A DNA stretch of 64,000 nt from NCBI RefSeq assembly GCF_901709675.1, contig NC_051102.1, positions 2,014,912 through 2,078,911 of the forward strand, given 5' to 3'. Of this stretch, positions 51,301 through 63,562 are shown in pieces. The notes beneath the pieces were generated by a model. The model was not told the origin of the DNA. It saw nothing but the letters and a program-made list of their open reading frames with translations, and did not search any database. Source of the stretch: Syngnathus acus (Eukaryota > Chordata > Actinopteri > Syngnathiformes > Syngnathidae). How positions within the stretch are numbered: position 1 is the stretch's first letter; every line of letters starts with the position of its first letter. The position numbers and the translations under genes were made by a program.

Positions 51301-54300
51301 TGGGATATTTATTCTAAGCCTGATGAATGCAAACTAGTGTCTAGCCTTTTTTTCATTTTGTTTTAGAAAAGTGCTATTTACAAATCTACTTTTTTTTCAT
51401 ATATTTTAAAACTGAATGTATGACCTGACAGTAGAATATTTTTAAAATGCCTCTAATTTATTTAATTCTCATTTTAAAACTTAAAATAAACACGGCAAGA
51501 AGAGTAGCCAATCAGAGGCTGTTGTGGCTGAGGGCGTGTCCAAAGACGTATCCCACTCGTTTGTCGTACGCGCTGAGGACACCTCAAATCAAAAGTCAAA
51601 GTCAGCTTTATTGTCAATCCCTTCATATGTCAAGACACACAAAGAAACCGAAATTCCGTTTCCTCCATCCCACGGTGACGAGACATACAAGTAGGCGACA
51701 CAAAACAAAAACAAGAAGGCACAAACCATAAATAATAAATAAAATAAATAAAATGAGCGATGAATAAAAACAGACCAATAACCCATTGAATATGAGGGGC
51801 AAAACCGAGCCAGTGAGCATACAGCAAGAACAGGACGCTACACTGAAAGGGGGAGCGAGTTCAGGATCCTAACAGCCTGGAGTACGAAGCTGTTGGAAAG
51901 TCTGGTGGTGCGGGAGCGCAGGCTCCTGTACCGCCTCCCAGAGGGCAGAAGTTCAAACAAAGAGTGAGCGGGGTGACTCACATCACTCACAATCTTGGTC
52001 GCCTTGCGGGTGAGATGGGAGGTGTAAATGTCCTTCAAGGAGGGGAGAGAAGCACCAATAGTCTTACTAGCCGTTTTCACAATGCGCTGCAGGGCCTTCA
52101 AGTCTTGGTCAGTGCAGCTGCCACCCCAGACAGCAATACAGCTGGAGAGGACGCTCTCAATGGTGCCGCGGTAAAAAGTAGTCATGACGGCCGGAGGAGT
52201 CCCCGCTCGCCTGAGTTTCCGAAGGAAGTACAGGCGGCGCTGGGCCTTCTTCGCCAGCGACGCGGTGTTGGTGGACCAGGAGAGATCCTCACTGATGTGC
52301 ACCCCCAGGATGTGTAATGTAAACACAAATGTAAACAAGTCCTGTAGTTCAAGTCAAAGTCAAGTCTCATGAGTATCAAGTCCAATTGAGTCTGTTGTAA
52401 GTTTTTAGCCAAGTTTGTCACAAGTCCTAAAATTGCCAACTCAAGTCCGACTCGTGTAATGTGACTCAAGTTCCCCATCATGTTGTCTTCCTTAGTGACT
52501 GGTATTACGCCCGGAGTCCCTTCCTCGACCCAAACCTGACCTCAGACATCATAAACCACCTGTACGAGCTCAACCAGATCCAATTTGACGTTGCAGCTCG
52601 GGGTTACGATCTGGACATTGATTGGCCGGCCTTTGCTAGGTAACCGATGCGCACTTGTCGCCCCCCCCCCCCAAATTCAACCTTGATAGACAGCCATTTT
52701 TAACAGATGTGAATTACAAAACATAACTTTCCCCTTTTGATCTCACGAAAGACGGACGTTAGGGGCCGGCTCAGCATCACTCCTGTGGAAACCCCCCAGT
52801 CGTTGCTCCAGCATCAACAGTCTGATCCAGGTATAAAGCACGATGAATGAAATGCATTATTTATTTGAATATGATATGGAGGACTTCTTCCATCAACCAT
52901 CCAGTCACAGGAGGTCCGCGTTCCAGATTTGAATCTCCGTGGGGATCTTGCACAAGCAGAACCATCCCTTCGCAGTGTTGCAGAGAATCTGCGCCTTGAG
53001 CTCGACCAATCTGAGGTCAGGCAGCAAGAGCTTCTGAGACAGGTGGAGGAATTAGGCAAAGAGCCGGCCCATCTGAAAGATGTGGTTAAGAACCTTAAGG
53101 AGCAGTTGGTAGCAGCTCAGAAAACTACCAGTTTGCCGAATCCTTCCGCTAGCATGGACGTCCGTAACCACTATCAAACATGTTGGGATGAAAAAAACTG
53201 TGAACTTCAAGACAGACTTGCAGCCACTGAGAACAAAAATATGGAGCTTCTCTCTAAGCTGGATGAGACTATAAAAGAAAAGGGCAAACAAACATCCAGT
53301 TTTTGCGAATCAGCCTGGAAGATCCAAGAACTCCTGGAGAAACTTAAGTCAACAGAGGAGAAGAGGCTGGAGGCCAAGAGAGAGGCTGAGGACCGGGCCA
53401 GGTATTGTGATCGTGTGTCTCAGGAGCTGAAATTGAGGGAGGAGGAGTTGAGGACCTGCACGGAGAAACTGGCTGACGTTAAATCCCGTGGCCAGGACGA
53501 GCGAGCTGAGACCCTCAAGCGCTTGGAGGAGCTCCAGGGTGCCGTCGGTCGCATTCAGGGCGCGTTGACGCTGAAAGAGAAGGAGAGCGGCAATTTACGA
53601 GCGCAGCTTCAGGGTTTGCAAGCCTCGCTAGAGTGTCGAGAACGCCAAGCAGATGAACTGAGACGGAGGCTGCAGGAGGAGCGTGACGAGATCGAGCGCA
53701 GATGTACCGATAGAGATAGCCAGAATGAAACGCTGGAAGTTCAACTGCTGGACTTACGAAAAACCCTAAAAAGCCGAGAGAGGGAACTTTCTGTTAGCTC
53801 AGAGAAAATCAAGCATTTGGAAGAACATCTGGAGAAGGTAAACATGGAGAAAGAGAGTTTGAGTTTTAGACTCGAGGACATCGATCTGAATGCCAGCGTA
53901 GAAACCGGAAACCTTGATAACTGCAGATCTCAGTGCTGCGAACTTAAGGGTATAAACACTGCGCTACTGCAAGCGGTCAAAAAGAGTGAGGACAGCGTCG
54001 TAGAGCTGACTCAGGGAAGGGAAGCCTTGTTAGACCAGCTCGCCATTCTGAGGGCTTCTGAGAAGCACCTAAAGGGAAGGCTGGAAGCTGCCGATTTGTG
54101 CACTGAAGACCGCGAGAAGAAGTTTCTGGATGAAAACTGCCATTTGGAGGAGCTTGTCCAGAAGGCTCTTCTTGAGAAACAGCGATTGGAAGCTCAACAG
54201 AAGAGTGTGGAACAGGAAAATTTGGACCTCCTTGAAGTTCAGTCCTCATTGAAAAAACAACTCACTGAGGCTCAAGAGGAGGTGGACTTGCTTAACGCTA

Positions 54301-57300
54301 AAGTGTCCAACCTGGATGAGAACCTCACAGGATCCCAAAAAAGCCATGCGGAGCTGCTGATGAAATTCCAGCAAATGGAAGTCAAGCTCAAAGACCAGAC
54401 AGCTAAATGTGGTCTTCTACAGGAACGTGTTGAGGAACTGGAAAGCAGGACCTCAGAGCAACATGATGAAAAAGGAGCGGCGGAGAGCAATGAAAAAACA
54501 CCAAAGCTCCACGAGGAACATTTAACCCCTGATAGCAAAGAGGCTCCGTTCAGGCTGGTGATTGCTGAGGCTCAACTGGAGCTCAACCTTCGGGAGGTGC
54601 ATCGACTTAGGGAGGAGGTGGTGGAGCTCAGGGCTCAACTCCTGGCTGGGACGGAGGAGAAGATGAAAGCTCAGGCCTTTCAGGAGGTGACCGAAGCGTC
54701 CAGAGAGGACCTACGAGTTTTGGTGGAACAGCTCAAGGGTCAAGTGGAGGAGCTGAACCGGCAACACGTAGATGAGATCCTGCGTTCTCGTGAGCGTGAG
54801 GAAGCGCTGATCCGGGAGCGAGACTGCGAGGCCCTAGCTCGGGCAGGCCTGGCTGCCGAGGTGACGGCTAACAAGGAGGAGCTGCACATTCTCAAGCAAC
54901 GCTATGATGCCTTGTGCCTGGAGAACAGCGAGTCCGGGGAGGCCCTGCACCGAGCCAACACCGAAACCGCTGAGCTCGGAGTTCGAGTGTGCACACTGAC
55001 GGCCGAGAACGAAGAAGCTCGTCTGCGATTGGAGACCCACTCCAAGAGGCGGCAAGCGCTGGAGGAGGAGGCCGCGCAGGAGGCGACCAGGATAGATGCT
55101 TGCACGGAGCAGCTCCGCCAAGAGAATCAGCAACTCGTCGGCAAGCTCCGTCACCAGGATGACCTTTGGGCCATGACGCAGAAGCTGCAAGAGGAGCTGA
55201 CCAAAGTCCAAGAGGAGGCAGAGGTGCTGCAGGAGAAGAGCCGCCAAGAGATCGAAGCGCTCCGGCTGGAGCTCAGCAGCCAGGCCATCAGTCACAGCAG
55301 TCAACTGCAGGTCAGACTCACAACGCAGATATTTTAAGCTAGTAGCAAGGCTGTTAGCATCATAATAGCAACATGATGTGTTGTCATTCAGAGTGTCAAC
55401 GAAGAGTTGATGGATGAGAGGTTACAGATGATGAGCGAGCAGGAGAAAGCAGTCGAAGTAGAAAAGCAACTCAAGCGCTGGAAGGTGAGAGAATATATTG
55501 GTAGAGAGAGATATTAAAATAAAAATATGAGCTGTTCTTAACTGTATTGATACCGTGAATAACATTTTGAAAAATAAGCTTTCTGACAACGTCAATTGCC
55601 CTTGTACAGACATAATGCAAGTGTCCCATTGACCTTTGTATGTACTTTATGTGTGACTATTGCCAGACTGAGGTGCAACGATACCGGCAACACCTTGCTG
55701 AGAAAACCATTCAGTTGGCCCAGTCGGAAAATCTCCTTCAGCAGAAAGAGGACGAGCTTATCCAACTGAGAAAGAATTTATCAAGGTGAGATATTGTTTG
55801 CATTTACTGTACTTTATTTCTAAATATTGAATGCTGTTTGTTTGCAATTATCACAGTGTTGTGTTATTCCTCAACAATTTTCTTTTTTTAACAATTTAGA
55901 CATAAAAATAAGAACAGCAGAGAAGTCGTCCTCTTTTTGTTTTTTGTCTTTGTCGCTAATTGCCTGGTATTTTGCCCAAAGATGCCAGGAGGAGCTTGAC
56001 ATGACTCAGCGGGCTTGTCAGGAGCTGAGGGACACTCTGAGGAAGGTCACGCTGGACAAGCAGAACTTAGATCTGAGGACGGCAGCCGAACTGGACGACC
56101 TCTATCGCACCAAGGTCAACCTGGAGGAAAGGCTGGTGGAGCTCATCAGGTACACGGATTTATGTAAATGAAAACTGGATTTTGAAGCCCAAGATTTTTT
56201 TTGTCTTTAGCTGTTTTAGTTTGTAAATGCTTTTTCAACAATATCTGTACAGGGACAAAGATGCGCTGTGGCAGAAGACGGACGCGTTGGAGTTTGAGCA
56301 GAAACTGCGCGACGAGGAGACGGAGCGTGACGTCAACTACTGCCTGGGCTGCCACACGCCGTTCGGCTGGTTGCTCCGCAAGCACAGCTGCAGGTCGGAG
56401 GGACACAACATTACCGGCAGACTCTGCACACTGTGCATTTGTTGTTTAACTTGCTATTTTCCAGGTTTAACAAAATATCTGAAGAAAATATAAACTGTCG
56501 GAGATGCATGATAAAAAGAACATTTCTCCCTAGATCTTGTGGCCGTCCCTTCTGCCATTATTGCCTGGCCAATGCAGCTAGTTACCAGATGGGCGGTACC
56601 AGAGAGCTCTGCTGCCGGGATTGCCGTAACCAGGTCAGTGGAGAGGAAGAGCGCCCCCCGCAGGAGGACACCTTTACCAGCACGCCGGGCTCTGCGATCG
56701 GCCGACTGCTGCAGCCTCTGAGAGCCGTGACGAGCCTCTTGGGTAAAGGAGGAGTCTGTTTGCCATCATACATGACGCGGTGTTCAAGTTAGTTGACTGC
56801 TGAGTAGGGTGAATTTTTTTTTTCCTCCCCCAGGAGTGGATGAAGGCGACAAGCAGGAGGATGGAATATTTGACATCATCACAGAGGAGGAAGTGAGCGG
56901 CATCTCCGACGGTGACTCGTTTGTCACCGCCTGCTCTTCTGGACATGGACAGGAGGAGGCAACACAATTGTATGTACTGTATCTCATTTGGCTTGGCTGT
57001 TTACGCCTTCGCTTTATGACAAATAAAAATTCCTAAGCATGAGTACCGCCGTGTAGGTTGCAGTTTAAATGCATTGCAATAGAAATACCTGTCAAGGAAA
57101 AATTGTCATATGCGTAGCCCCAATGATTACAGTTTGTATTCTGCTTTTGTGTTTTCTTGTCTTGTGCAGAAGCTGCAGCAGTGCCAGCACAGGAGACTTG
57201 TCGTCGGAAGTCCTCGAGGATCAGCGTGGCGCCATGCAGGATGCAGAGATCTGCCTGCTCAAGTCAGGAGAACTGACGTAAATTGACATCTTTTTTTTTC

Positions 57301-58064
57301 TTTTTCCACAGAGTCCTGTTTACTCGCTGTCATGTGTTTTCTTATGTTTTGGGTCATGATCAATGTCAAAACGGGAAGGGAGAAATGAAGTGAAACGACA
57401 CTTGTGCAATGAATACATCACCTGACATGACAAAACCGTACAGAGAAGTTTTACTTCACTGTTAAGTTTACGTAAGCAATCCTTTCAGAAAAACAGAAAT
57501 ATAGTTTTCTTCTTGCCTTAGGTTGACGTCTTGCTTCGCATTGGACGACATATCGAGTTTTGGCGACAGCTCGAGGGAGCTCTTCATCAAGTCCAACTGT
57601 TACAGCACTGTGCCCATCAGCGCCGGCTGGTCGGGCGCCACCGTCTGCTGGACGTTTACCTCAGAACCCAAAGGCATTTCCTTCAGTGTTGTTTTCCAGG
57701 AGAGTGCACAGACTACATTGGAGCAGGCCAAGGTGGCACATATACTGTACACACACACACACATGTAATATGTCTCAAAGCTTTAAGTCCTCTCCTTTGT
57801 CAGGTCTTGATCCCACTGACTCGCTGCAACTCCCATAAGGAGACAATAAGGGGAGAAATGAAAGTTCGAAAAGCAGGAGAATACATACTCATCTTTGATA
57901 ACTCCTTTTCGAGGTTAGTCCTCATGCTGGTATCACCACTTTTTTTTCTTCTTAAGCTTATAACAAAAAGCATCACATCACGAACCCAGCATGACGTGCT
58001 CCTATCTTCCAGGTTCATCTCCAAGCGGGTGATGTATCATCTGGCTGTGGATGCCCTCCCTTGA
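48338..58064 (+). CDS. fyco1: FYVE and coiled-coil domain autophagy adaptor 1, 17 coding exons
   Basis: Exons 48338-48401, 50337-50443, 50519-50644, 51054-51160, 52496-52639, 52752-52830, 52905-55310, 55392-55484, 55667-55785, 55982-56149, 56253-56393, 56534-56742, 56834-56969, 57170-57277, 57522-57732, 57804-57913 and 58013-58064 join in frame to 1459 residues (human 1478). Order: RUN domain (about 30-190; [34 protein letters not shown]), long coiled coil (exon 7 alone gives 802 residues), FYVE zinc finger (about 1155-1225), LC3-interacting motif IFDIITEEE (about 1266), and C-terminal GOLD domain (from CLLKSGEL on). FYCO1 links PI3P- and LC3-positive autophagosomes and Rab7 late endosomes to kinesin for plus-end transport, and is mutated in human cataract. 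The FYVE signature departs from consensus: RKHSCR in place of R(R/K)HHCR. Intron 1 carries a Kolobok relic and SINEs, intron 4 a LINE. An AATAAA at 58443 could end the transcript. Confidence 0.96.
48490..48560 (+). repeat. Head of a tRNA-derived retroposon
   Basis: TGTGGTTAGCACATCTGCCC and GGGTTTTGAATC resemble the A-box and B-box region of the teleost ATGGATGG retroposon. Its body is not present; it ends close to the Kolobok relic. Confidence 0.5.
48957..49262 (+). repeat. tRNA-derived SINE, copy 3
   Basis: The most complete copy: A box GTGGCCTAGTGG, B box GGTTCAAACCC, full body and an end near GGGACTTTAATC. It is nested in the Kolobok relic, so it inserted later. Confidence 0.9.
49369..49671 (-). 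pseudogene. THAP-domain transposase fragment
   Basis: 100 residues with the C2CH zinc finger of THAP proteins: [13 protein letters not shown] (Cys pair), [27 protein letters not shown] (Cys and His ligands) and the closing AVPTIF. A stop follows straight after and no further transposase homology is seen. It lies inside the TTAA-flanked element and antisense to fyco1, so it is a transposase remnant rather than a host THAP gene. The finger itself is intact and could in principle still be expressed. Confidence 0.8.
51594..52312 (-). mobile_element. 5'-truncated CR1/L2/Rex-type LINE, copy 2
   Basis: Same family as 16986-18150, truncated further: it starts within [20 protein letters not shown] and keeps an intact frame to the C-terminus ([20 protein letters not shown], 51838-52310). 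The 3' tail is a short AAAGTCAAAGTC repeat at 51594-51602. It lies in fyco1 intron 4, antisense. The undamaged frame suggests recent insertion. Confidence 0.88.
52330..52460 (+). repeat. CAAGTC-rich repeat fragment
   Basis: Irregular repeats of TCAAGTC/CAAGTCC, as in a common teleost MITE with AGTC-rich interior. Its ends are not visible; the LINE insertion abuts it. Confidence 0.5.
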
Positions 58065-61000
58065 GAGGGAAAGTAAGTCAATCAGGTGTTGATGCGTCCA
58101 TCGGTGACGTCGGGAGTGGAAGGTAACATGAAGCAGTCTGCTTTGACGCACTTTAGAAATGATATGGACTAAGCAAAATTAGCTGATGCAATCATAGGAA
58201 AACTGGACACAATAGCCGCAACTGATTACACTGTACAGCTGTATATTTTTGTGGTTAACACGAGTTAATATGATTTGTTGTGATATTAACCAGAGTATGG
58301 CTTTTTAAGATACCACACGTTTCTCATCTGCTGTTTGTAATTAAATAATAAGCCTTTTTGGGGGAAGTTGCATATCGTCACCATTCTAAATTAATGGCCC
58401 AACTGGTTTTCAGTTTTTCAGAAGAAACAGAAAACTGAACCAAATAAAGATTGTATTATATTTAATAAGAATTTTATGGTAGTGGTCAAATTGAATTATC
58501 TGCTTAATGTAGCCAATTTTAGGTGGTCAGCATCCATAGGAAATGTTTTTAAAAAAATAATAATTTTGTCAAAATATGATTTAGACCATCATTTTAAGAG
58601 GATGACAATATTGTTTTTAGTGGTCGCTTTGAAAAAGACTACTGTTCTCACTTAGAATGGGAACGTTTTCACTCGACTGTTCGTCGAGAATCCTCACATT
58701 TCAGTGAATGCAACTTATAATTGTCACAGAGATTTCTGTTATCATCTTGATTGTTCCTTAAAAATAATAAGATGATCCTTCCAGCAAATATATATGTTGT
58801 CGAATTAACTTATTCATCACATTGATGAAAAAAATTGTTTTTCATTCAAATGACCACAAACGCTATGGTTTTGATGTCACACAATTGTATTTTAAGCCTT
58901 TATTTCACTAACGCTGTCCAAATCGTGTTCTTAAGATACATTTCTCTTTGGTTGCCTTTTACTATTGTCAAAAGTGATTGGAAGCGGGACGGCATAATGA
59001 AATTATGAGGACATCTGCAAAGATGATGCAATACTATATATTTGTAACAATGACCAACTATTGGTCTAGTATGTTTCTCAGTGCAACTATTAATAGATGA
59101 TGCCCCGCGCCATGCAACTATTATGAAACCCCGCAATGAAACGGTTCTCAATAGATATTAAAACCCAGTGTAGTTCTGAAGTCTCTGAACTCAGGTGGAT
59201 CAACAATTAGTTGGCAGGGCAGCAGCACATGCGTCAGCATCCCGGAAAAGGCTTTGGCTGATCCGATCAAGGATGAATCTCACAGGTAGAAGCTGTTCTT
59301 AAGAAGATTCCTTGTTATTGTTGATGGCATGTGAGCAAGCATTGAAGCATGAGACTTAAGACTCCTTTCTTGTCTGACATTCAAGTTGGATCCACCATTG
59401 ACAAAATTGCTAAACTTAGGTACTGACACAGAATTTAGCCAGTTTTTAACCCAATTCTATGTTTGGGCTCTTAGTTGCTTTGGTTGGTTGTTATACTGTG
59501 AAGATCCTAGAAACATAGTTTGGAGGATATGTATTTGGACTACAATAGCCTCCAAAAAGGTAGCGTGGTACCCCAGAAAAGTGGTTGGAGGAGGATCATA
59601 AAAACCTACTGCATAATGTGCTTTCAGTAATTGAACAAAAACCTGAATTTACTTTTTATACTGGTTTATATTGCAATTTTTTTTACTGACTAAAATAACA
59701 CAAAGCAAATTAAGAATCTAAATGTCTCATTGTTCAACTACTGTACTTTGAAATGAAAGTATTTTTTGTACTCTATTCAATACACTATGCTGTATATTGC
59801 CAAATATATTGGAGAAATGTGAATTGTAACATTGGAAATATTCTATTGAAATGAATAATGCATTTTTAAAGACGTTCATTTTGCTTCTGTGACATGACGT
59901 CGGCACGTTTTCTTTCTCTTCCCTGTTACCACTTGTTGTGCTACTTTACAGAGGTCACACAGGACATTTTAATCATTGTTGACTGGATTGAAATGTTTAC
60001 ATACTGAATATTTATTTTAGGATGTATTAATAAAAAACATTTAAGCGTGCTATTCAGGCGTGATTTATGTATCGCGTACATTCCCCACCTTTTATTTCAT
60101 GAATAATTCACACTTGATACTCAAGTTCAAGCAGTGGACCGACTGGTTTGTGTATGGTATCGCTTTTGCTTGCTTTCCCATCCCCTTGTGTGTTTGTGCT
60201 GGCTGTATACACTATTTGTGAGGTGTGTTATTCTAGCTAGGTGCCGTCGGACAGAGGCCGCCGCTGTTCCTCAAGGTTGATGATCTCATTGTAAATCATG
60301 TCACAATCGCCCATCCATCTCCGAGCGCGCTCTGTTCTCGCCTTCCCTTCTCTTCCCTTTCGTTTCCTGCGACTGCGCACGCGCATGTACGTGTGTGTGC
60401 GCGCGCTGCATGTTAATTCTGGCTCGCCATCCGCAGATGGGCACATTGGAACGTACACACACATGCTGATAAATGCCTTCGCACACCCACGTTTACATGA
60501 AGTACATTTATTTTTATATACTTGAACAGTAAGCCGTGCTGATATTCACACACGCCTGCTCACCAGTTAATGGGAGTCACTTCACGAAAACAGATGGATG
60601 AATGCAGGGATGGGTGGATGATAGAGGTTAGTGGATGAATATGTGAATGGGTGCACAAAAGTTGGAGGCTGGCGAGGCTGATGGATGGACGGACAGACGT
60701 TCAACAGAAAAAAATGTCTTCTATTCAAAATAAACTGAGTGCCTCATTGCAATAATTATAGCCCTAGCAGAGAAATACAATAACTATAGATAATTATCTT
60801 TGATTCATTATGAGTGAAATAAGGAAAATAATTTGAACAAAGATACATTAAGACAATACTGTAGAGAGCAGAGGACACATCAACATGTGCCTGCTTGTGT
60901 GTTACGTGTGTGTCAGCCCTCCGAAGGCCAAGCGGCCCCCTGTAGTGTTAATGTCAGGTCGTGTCTGTTTGCTGTCAAACAGAATAGCTTCAATCCAATG

Positions 61001-63369
61001 TACTGCATCCCAACTGGAGACACTCAAGAAGTTCACTTGTCTTACTTTGTACTCTGTTTCAAATGTCATTATTTTCACACACCCCAATTAATGAGTATGT
61101 AAAAAAAATCCAATCATACCCACCTTTTACTGTCTCAAAGATACAAAACAGTGAATAGAATTATTACTTATCTTTGAATGTTGAGACCTTTTGAGTATTG
61201 TAAAAATACTATGTAACTTATTATTCCTCCTCATTCCCGACAATAGTGCCTGAGGAAGTGTCGTTCCCATAGAGACAAGCAGCCACTTTTATCCCAATTT
61301 GAAACGTACGCCTATCCACAAGTGTCACATGACAACGCAATTCATGATCCATTGCGATGTACCATTATAGTCTTTTATAAGCCCAATTGCGCCAAATGTC
61401 TATTTAAAAGCTCACAATTTAAAGCTGAGAATAGAGCTAGCTAGTGGTGGGGGTCACAGTTCACGACAGCCCGTCTTCTACCTTGAGGTAAATAGCCAAA
61501 TGGTGGTTTAATGGCTGCTGTTTCCATGGCGACGTGACCAGAGCATCGTCGGCCCGCAGCGTCTCCAAAGATCAGGAGTGTTATTTTTAAAGTAACATAA
61601 GCCAGACGATGGAGATTCTCCACTGGATGTCTGCACTTAGGAGGGCTCAGGGCGAGGCTGATGTGCAGACGCCGAAACATGACTACTAAATGAGATTACC
61701 GCAGCAGTTGTATGCGTGTACAGGGCAAGATTCCAGAAATCTATAGTAAATATCTTTACGGATATTGTCTTATTTTGAAAGATAGTGTATTGGTTTTCTG
61801 GCTTTATGATCTTGTTCATGTCCGCTGTTAAGATAAAATTCTCAATTTTGAATATAGTTAAACAAATGTCGTACAAAGCTAAGAAGCACTTTTTTTTTTT
61901 TTAAAACATTTTCAATTATGTTATAACTGACATGCAACCTCGATTGATTGACTTGATTGACTGCTTTTAAAGCTAACCCTCTTGACCCGCCTCCCTCGTG
62001 AAGGCGTTCTCTCATCTACATTTTTCCAGCATGAGTTTCCATGGCAACTTACTTGCCACTCCGGCATCTCCTTGACTTCAATTAGTGCAGAAAGTCTATC
62101 CCCCCCCCCCCACATATTCCTTCCTTATGCCCTGTGTTTTTTGTAAAAGGTAAAACTGAGTCATTTCAGGAACTTTCATTTATGCCTCTAATACAGCCAC
62201 TTTACAACTGTCTAACATAGTGATGCCGTGTTACTCTGTACAAGCCCACACAGTTGTGTTAGTATCCTTTTGCTGGGTTCTGTGTAAAAGGCAGAGGCAA
62301 TTTATTTCAATACCTTTTAAGACTCTTGTATGACAATAAATTCAACAAGTTTTATTGGCATTATCTATGATATGTTTCATGCCCACATTTGCCTTACTGG
62401 GTTCTGCGTAAAAGGCTGGAGTGAATTTTTCAGATATTTTGCAGGATCTCTCTATGAAAGGAGTGTAATCCTCTGAATATGTGGCATATAAAACATGAAT
62501 TGTCTGATTTAGCGATCCCGTTTTGCTGTCTGAAAGCACATATGCTCGTGTCACTAATCTTTGCTAGGTTTTGTGTAAAAACCCATTGCAGTTCCAACAG
62601 ACTTCCACATTTGAGGCCTCCCAGCTGGCACAAACTGTCAACTGCATCACTGATCACTGATTCGTTGCACGAAAAAATTAGCCAGTCACCCCAGTCCTTG
62701 CTCCGTGTCACCAATCAGAAGCATTAGCAGCAAAGTGGCGGGATGTGCCTTTAAAGCGATTTAACCTTGACTATGGCAGCTTATTACAAGCGCTGCACGG
62801 CTAATTACGGTGAACAGGTGCATCGCTCAGCCAGCATAGTCATGCAGTCACAGATTTCATTTAGAGATGCTGCCCGGGATATTAACCTCGCTAATTGCGA
62901 CGGGAAACGCTCCCAGCCCGAACCGCCGGGATGGAGCCGCGCCGACCTCAAGGGGGGGAACGCAAACACATACAATTACTTTTCGTTGTATTCTAAGGGG
63001 AGTTGCAGCAAGACAGATTCTGACGTTTTCAATGCGGAAGCTTTCGGAAATAGTGTCCACATCTTTCTGTGTGGAGGTTTTTTGCAAGGAATTGTGGCTG
63101 AGTGCTTGACAAGCCCGCCTCAAAGTTCTGATGTGAAGCTTTGAAACTTTTATTTTTGGGTGGCAGGGTTGGGTGCGGTTACTTGCACCTAATGTATTAT
63201 TATTTAGTTACCAGTTAACTGTTAAAAATGACATTACCTAATCCAAGTCCCTTCATTGTAATGTAACATGATTATTTTCAATTAATTTTGGATTACAAAT
63301 TTGCTAAAAAGGACAAAATAAATAAAATGTATTTTATTCTAATATTTATTTAATATTTAATATAGGTAA
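58065..63369. other. fyco1 3' flank, no gene recognised
   Basis: The first part is the fyco1 3'UTR. The rest is AT-rich with short simple repeats (GATGGATG-like near 60590-60690). Three loosely spaced copies of CTGGGTTCTGTGTAAAAGGC occur at about 62273, 62397 and 62564. A 125-residue frame at 62767-63144 matches no family I know. Confidence 0.45.
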
Positions 63370-63562
63370 TATACATTCCATTCCAAAAGTATTAGAACGA
63401 CAAGATTAATTCCATTGTTTTTCAACAAAAATTCAGAATTCCTCCAGAATAACCTCCATCATGCTTTACAGATAAGACTGTGTGTTCTGGACGATAAACG
63501 GATACATACTTTGTCCAAGCATTGACCTTACCGGTCCACTACTTTTGAGGAGCACTGTACAA
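63370..63562. mobile_element. Decayed Tc1-like element
   Basis: TTCCAAAAGTATTAGAACGA at one side, CTTTACAGATAAGACTGTG in the middle and GGTCCACTACTTTTGAGGAGCACTGTAC at the other resemble the ends and untranslated parts of fish Tc1-like elements. No transposase remains. Confidence 0.5.

Noticed and set aside
62767-63144. 125-codon frame near the window end
   Set aside because: No family resemblance, and an antisense frame of similar length exists over the same bases.
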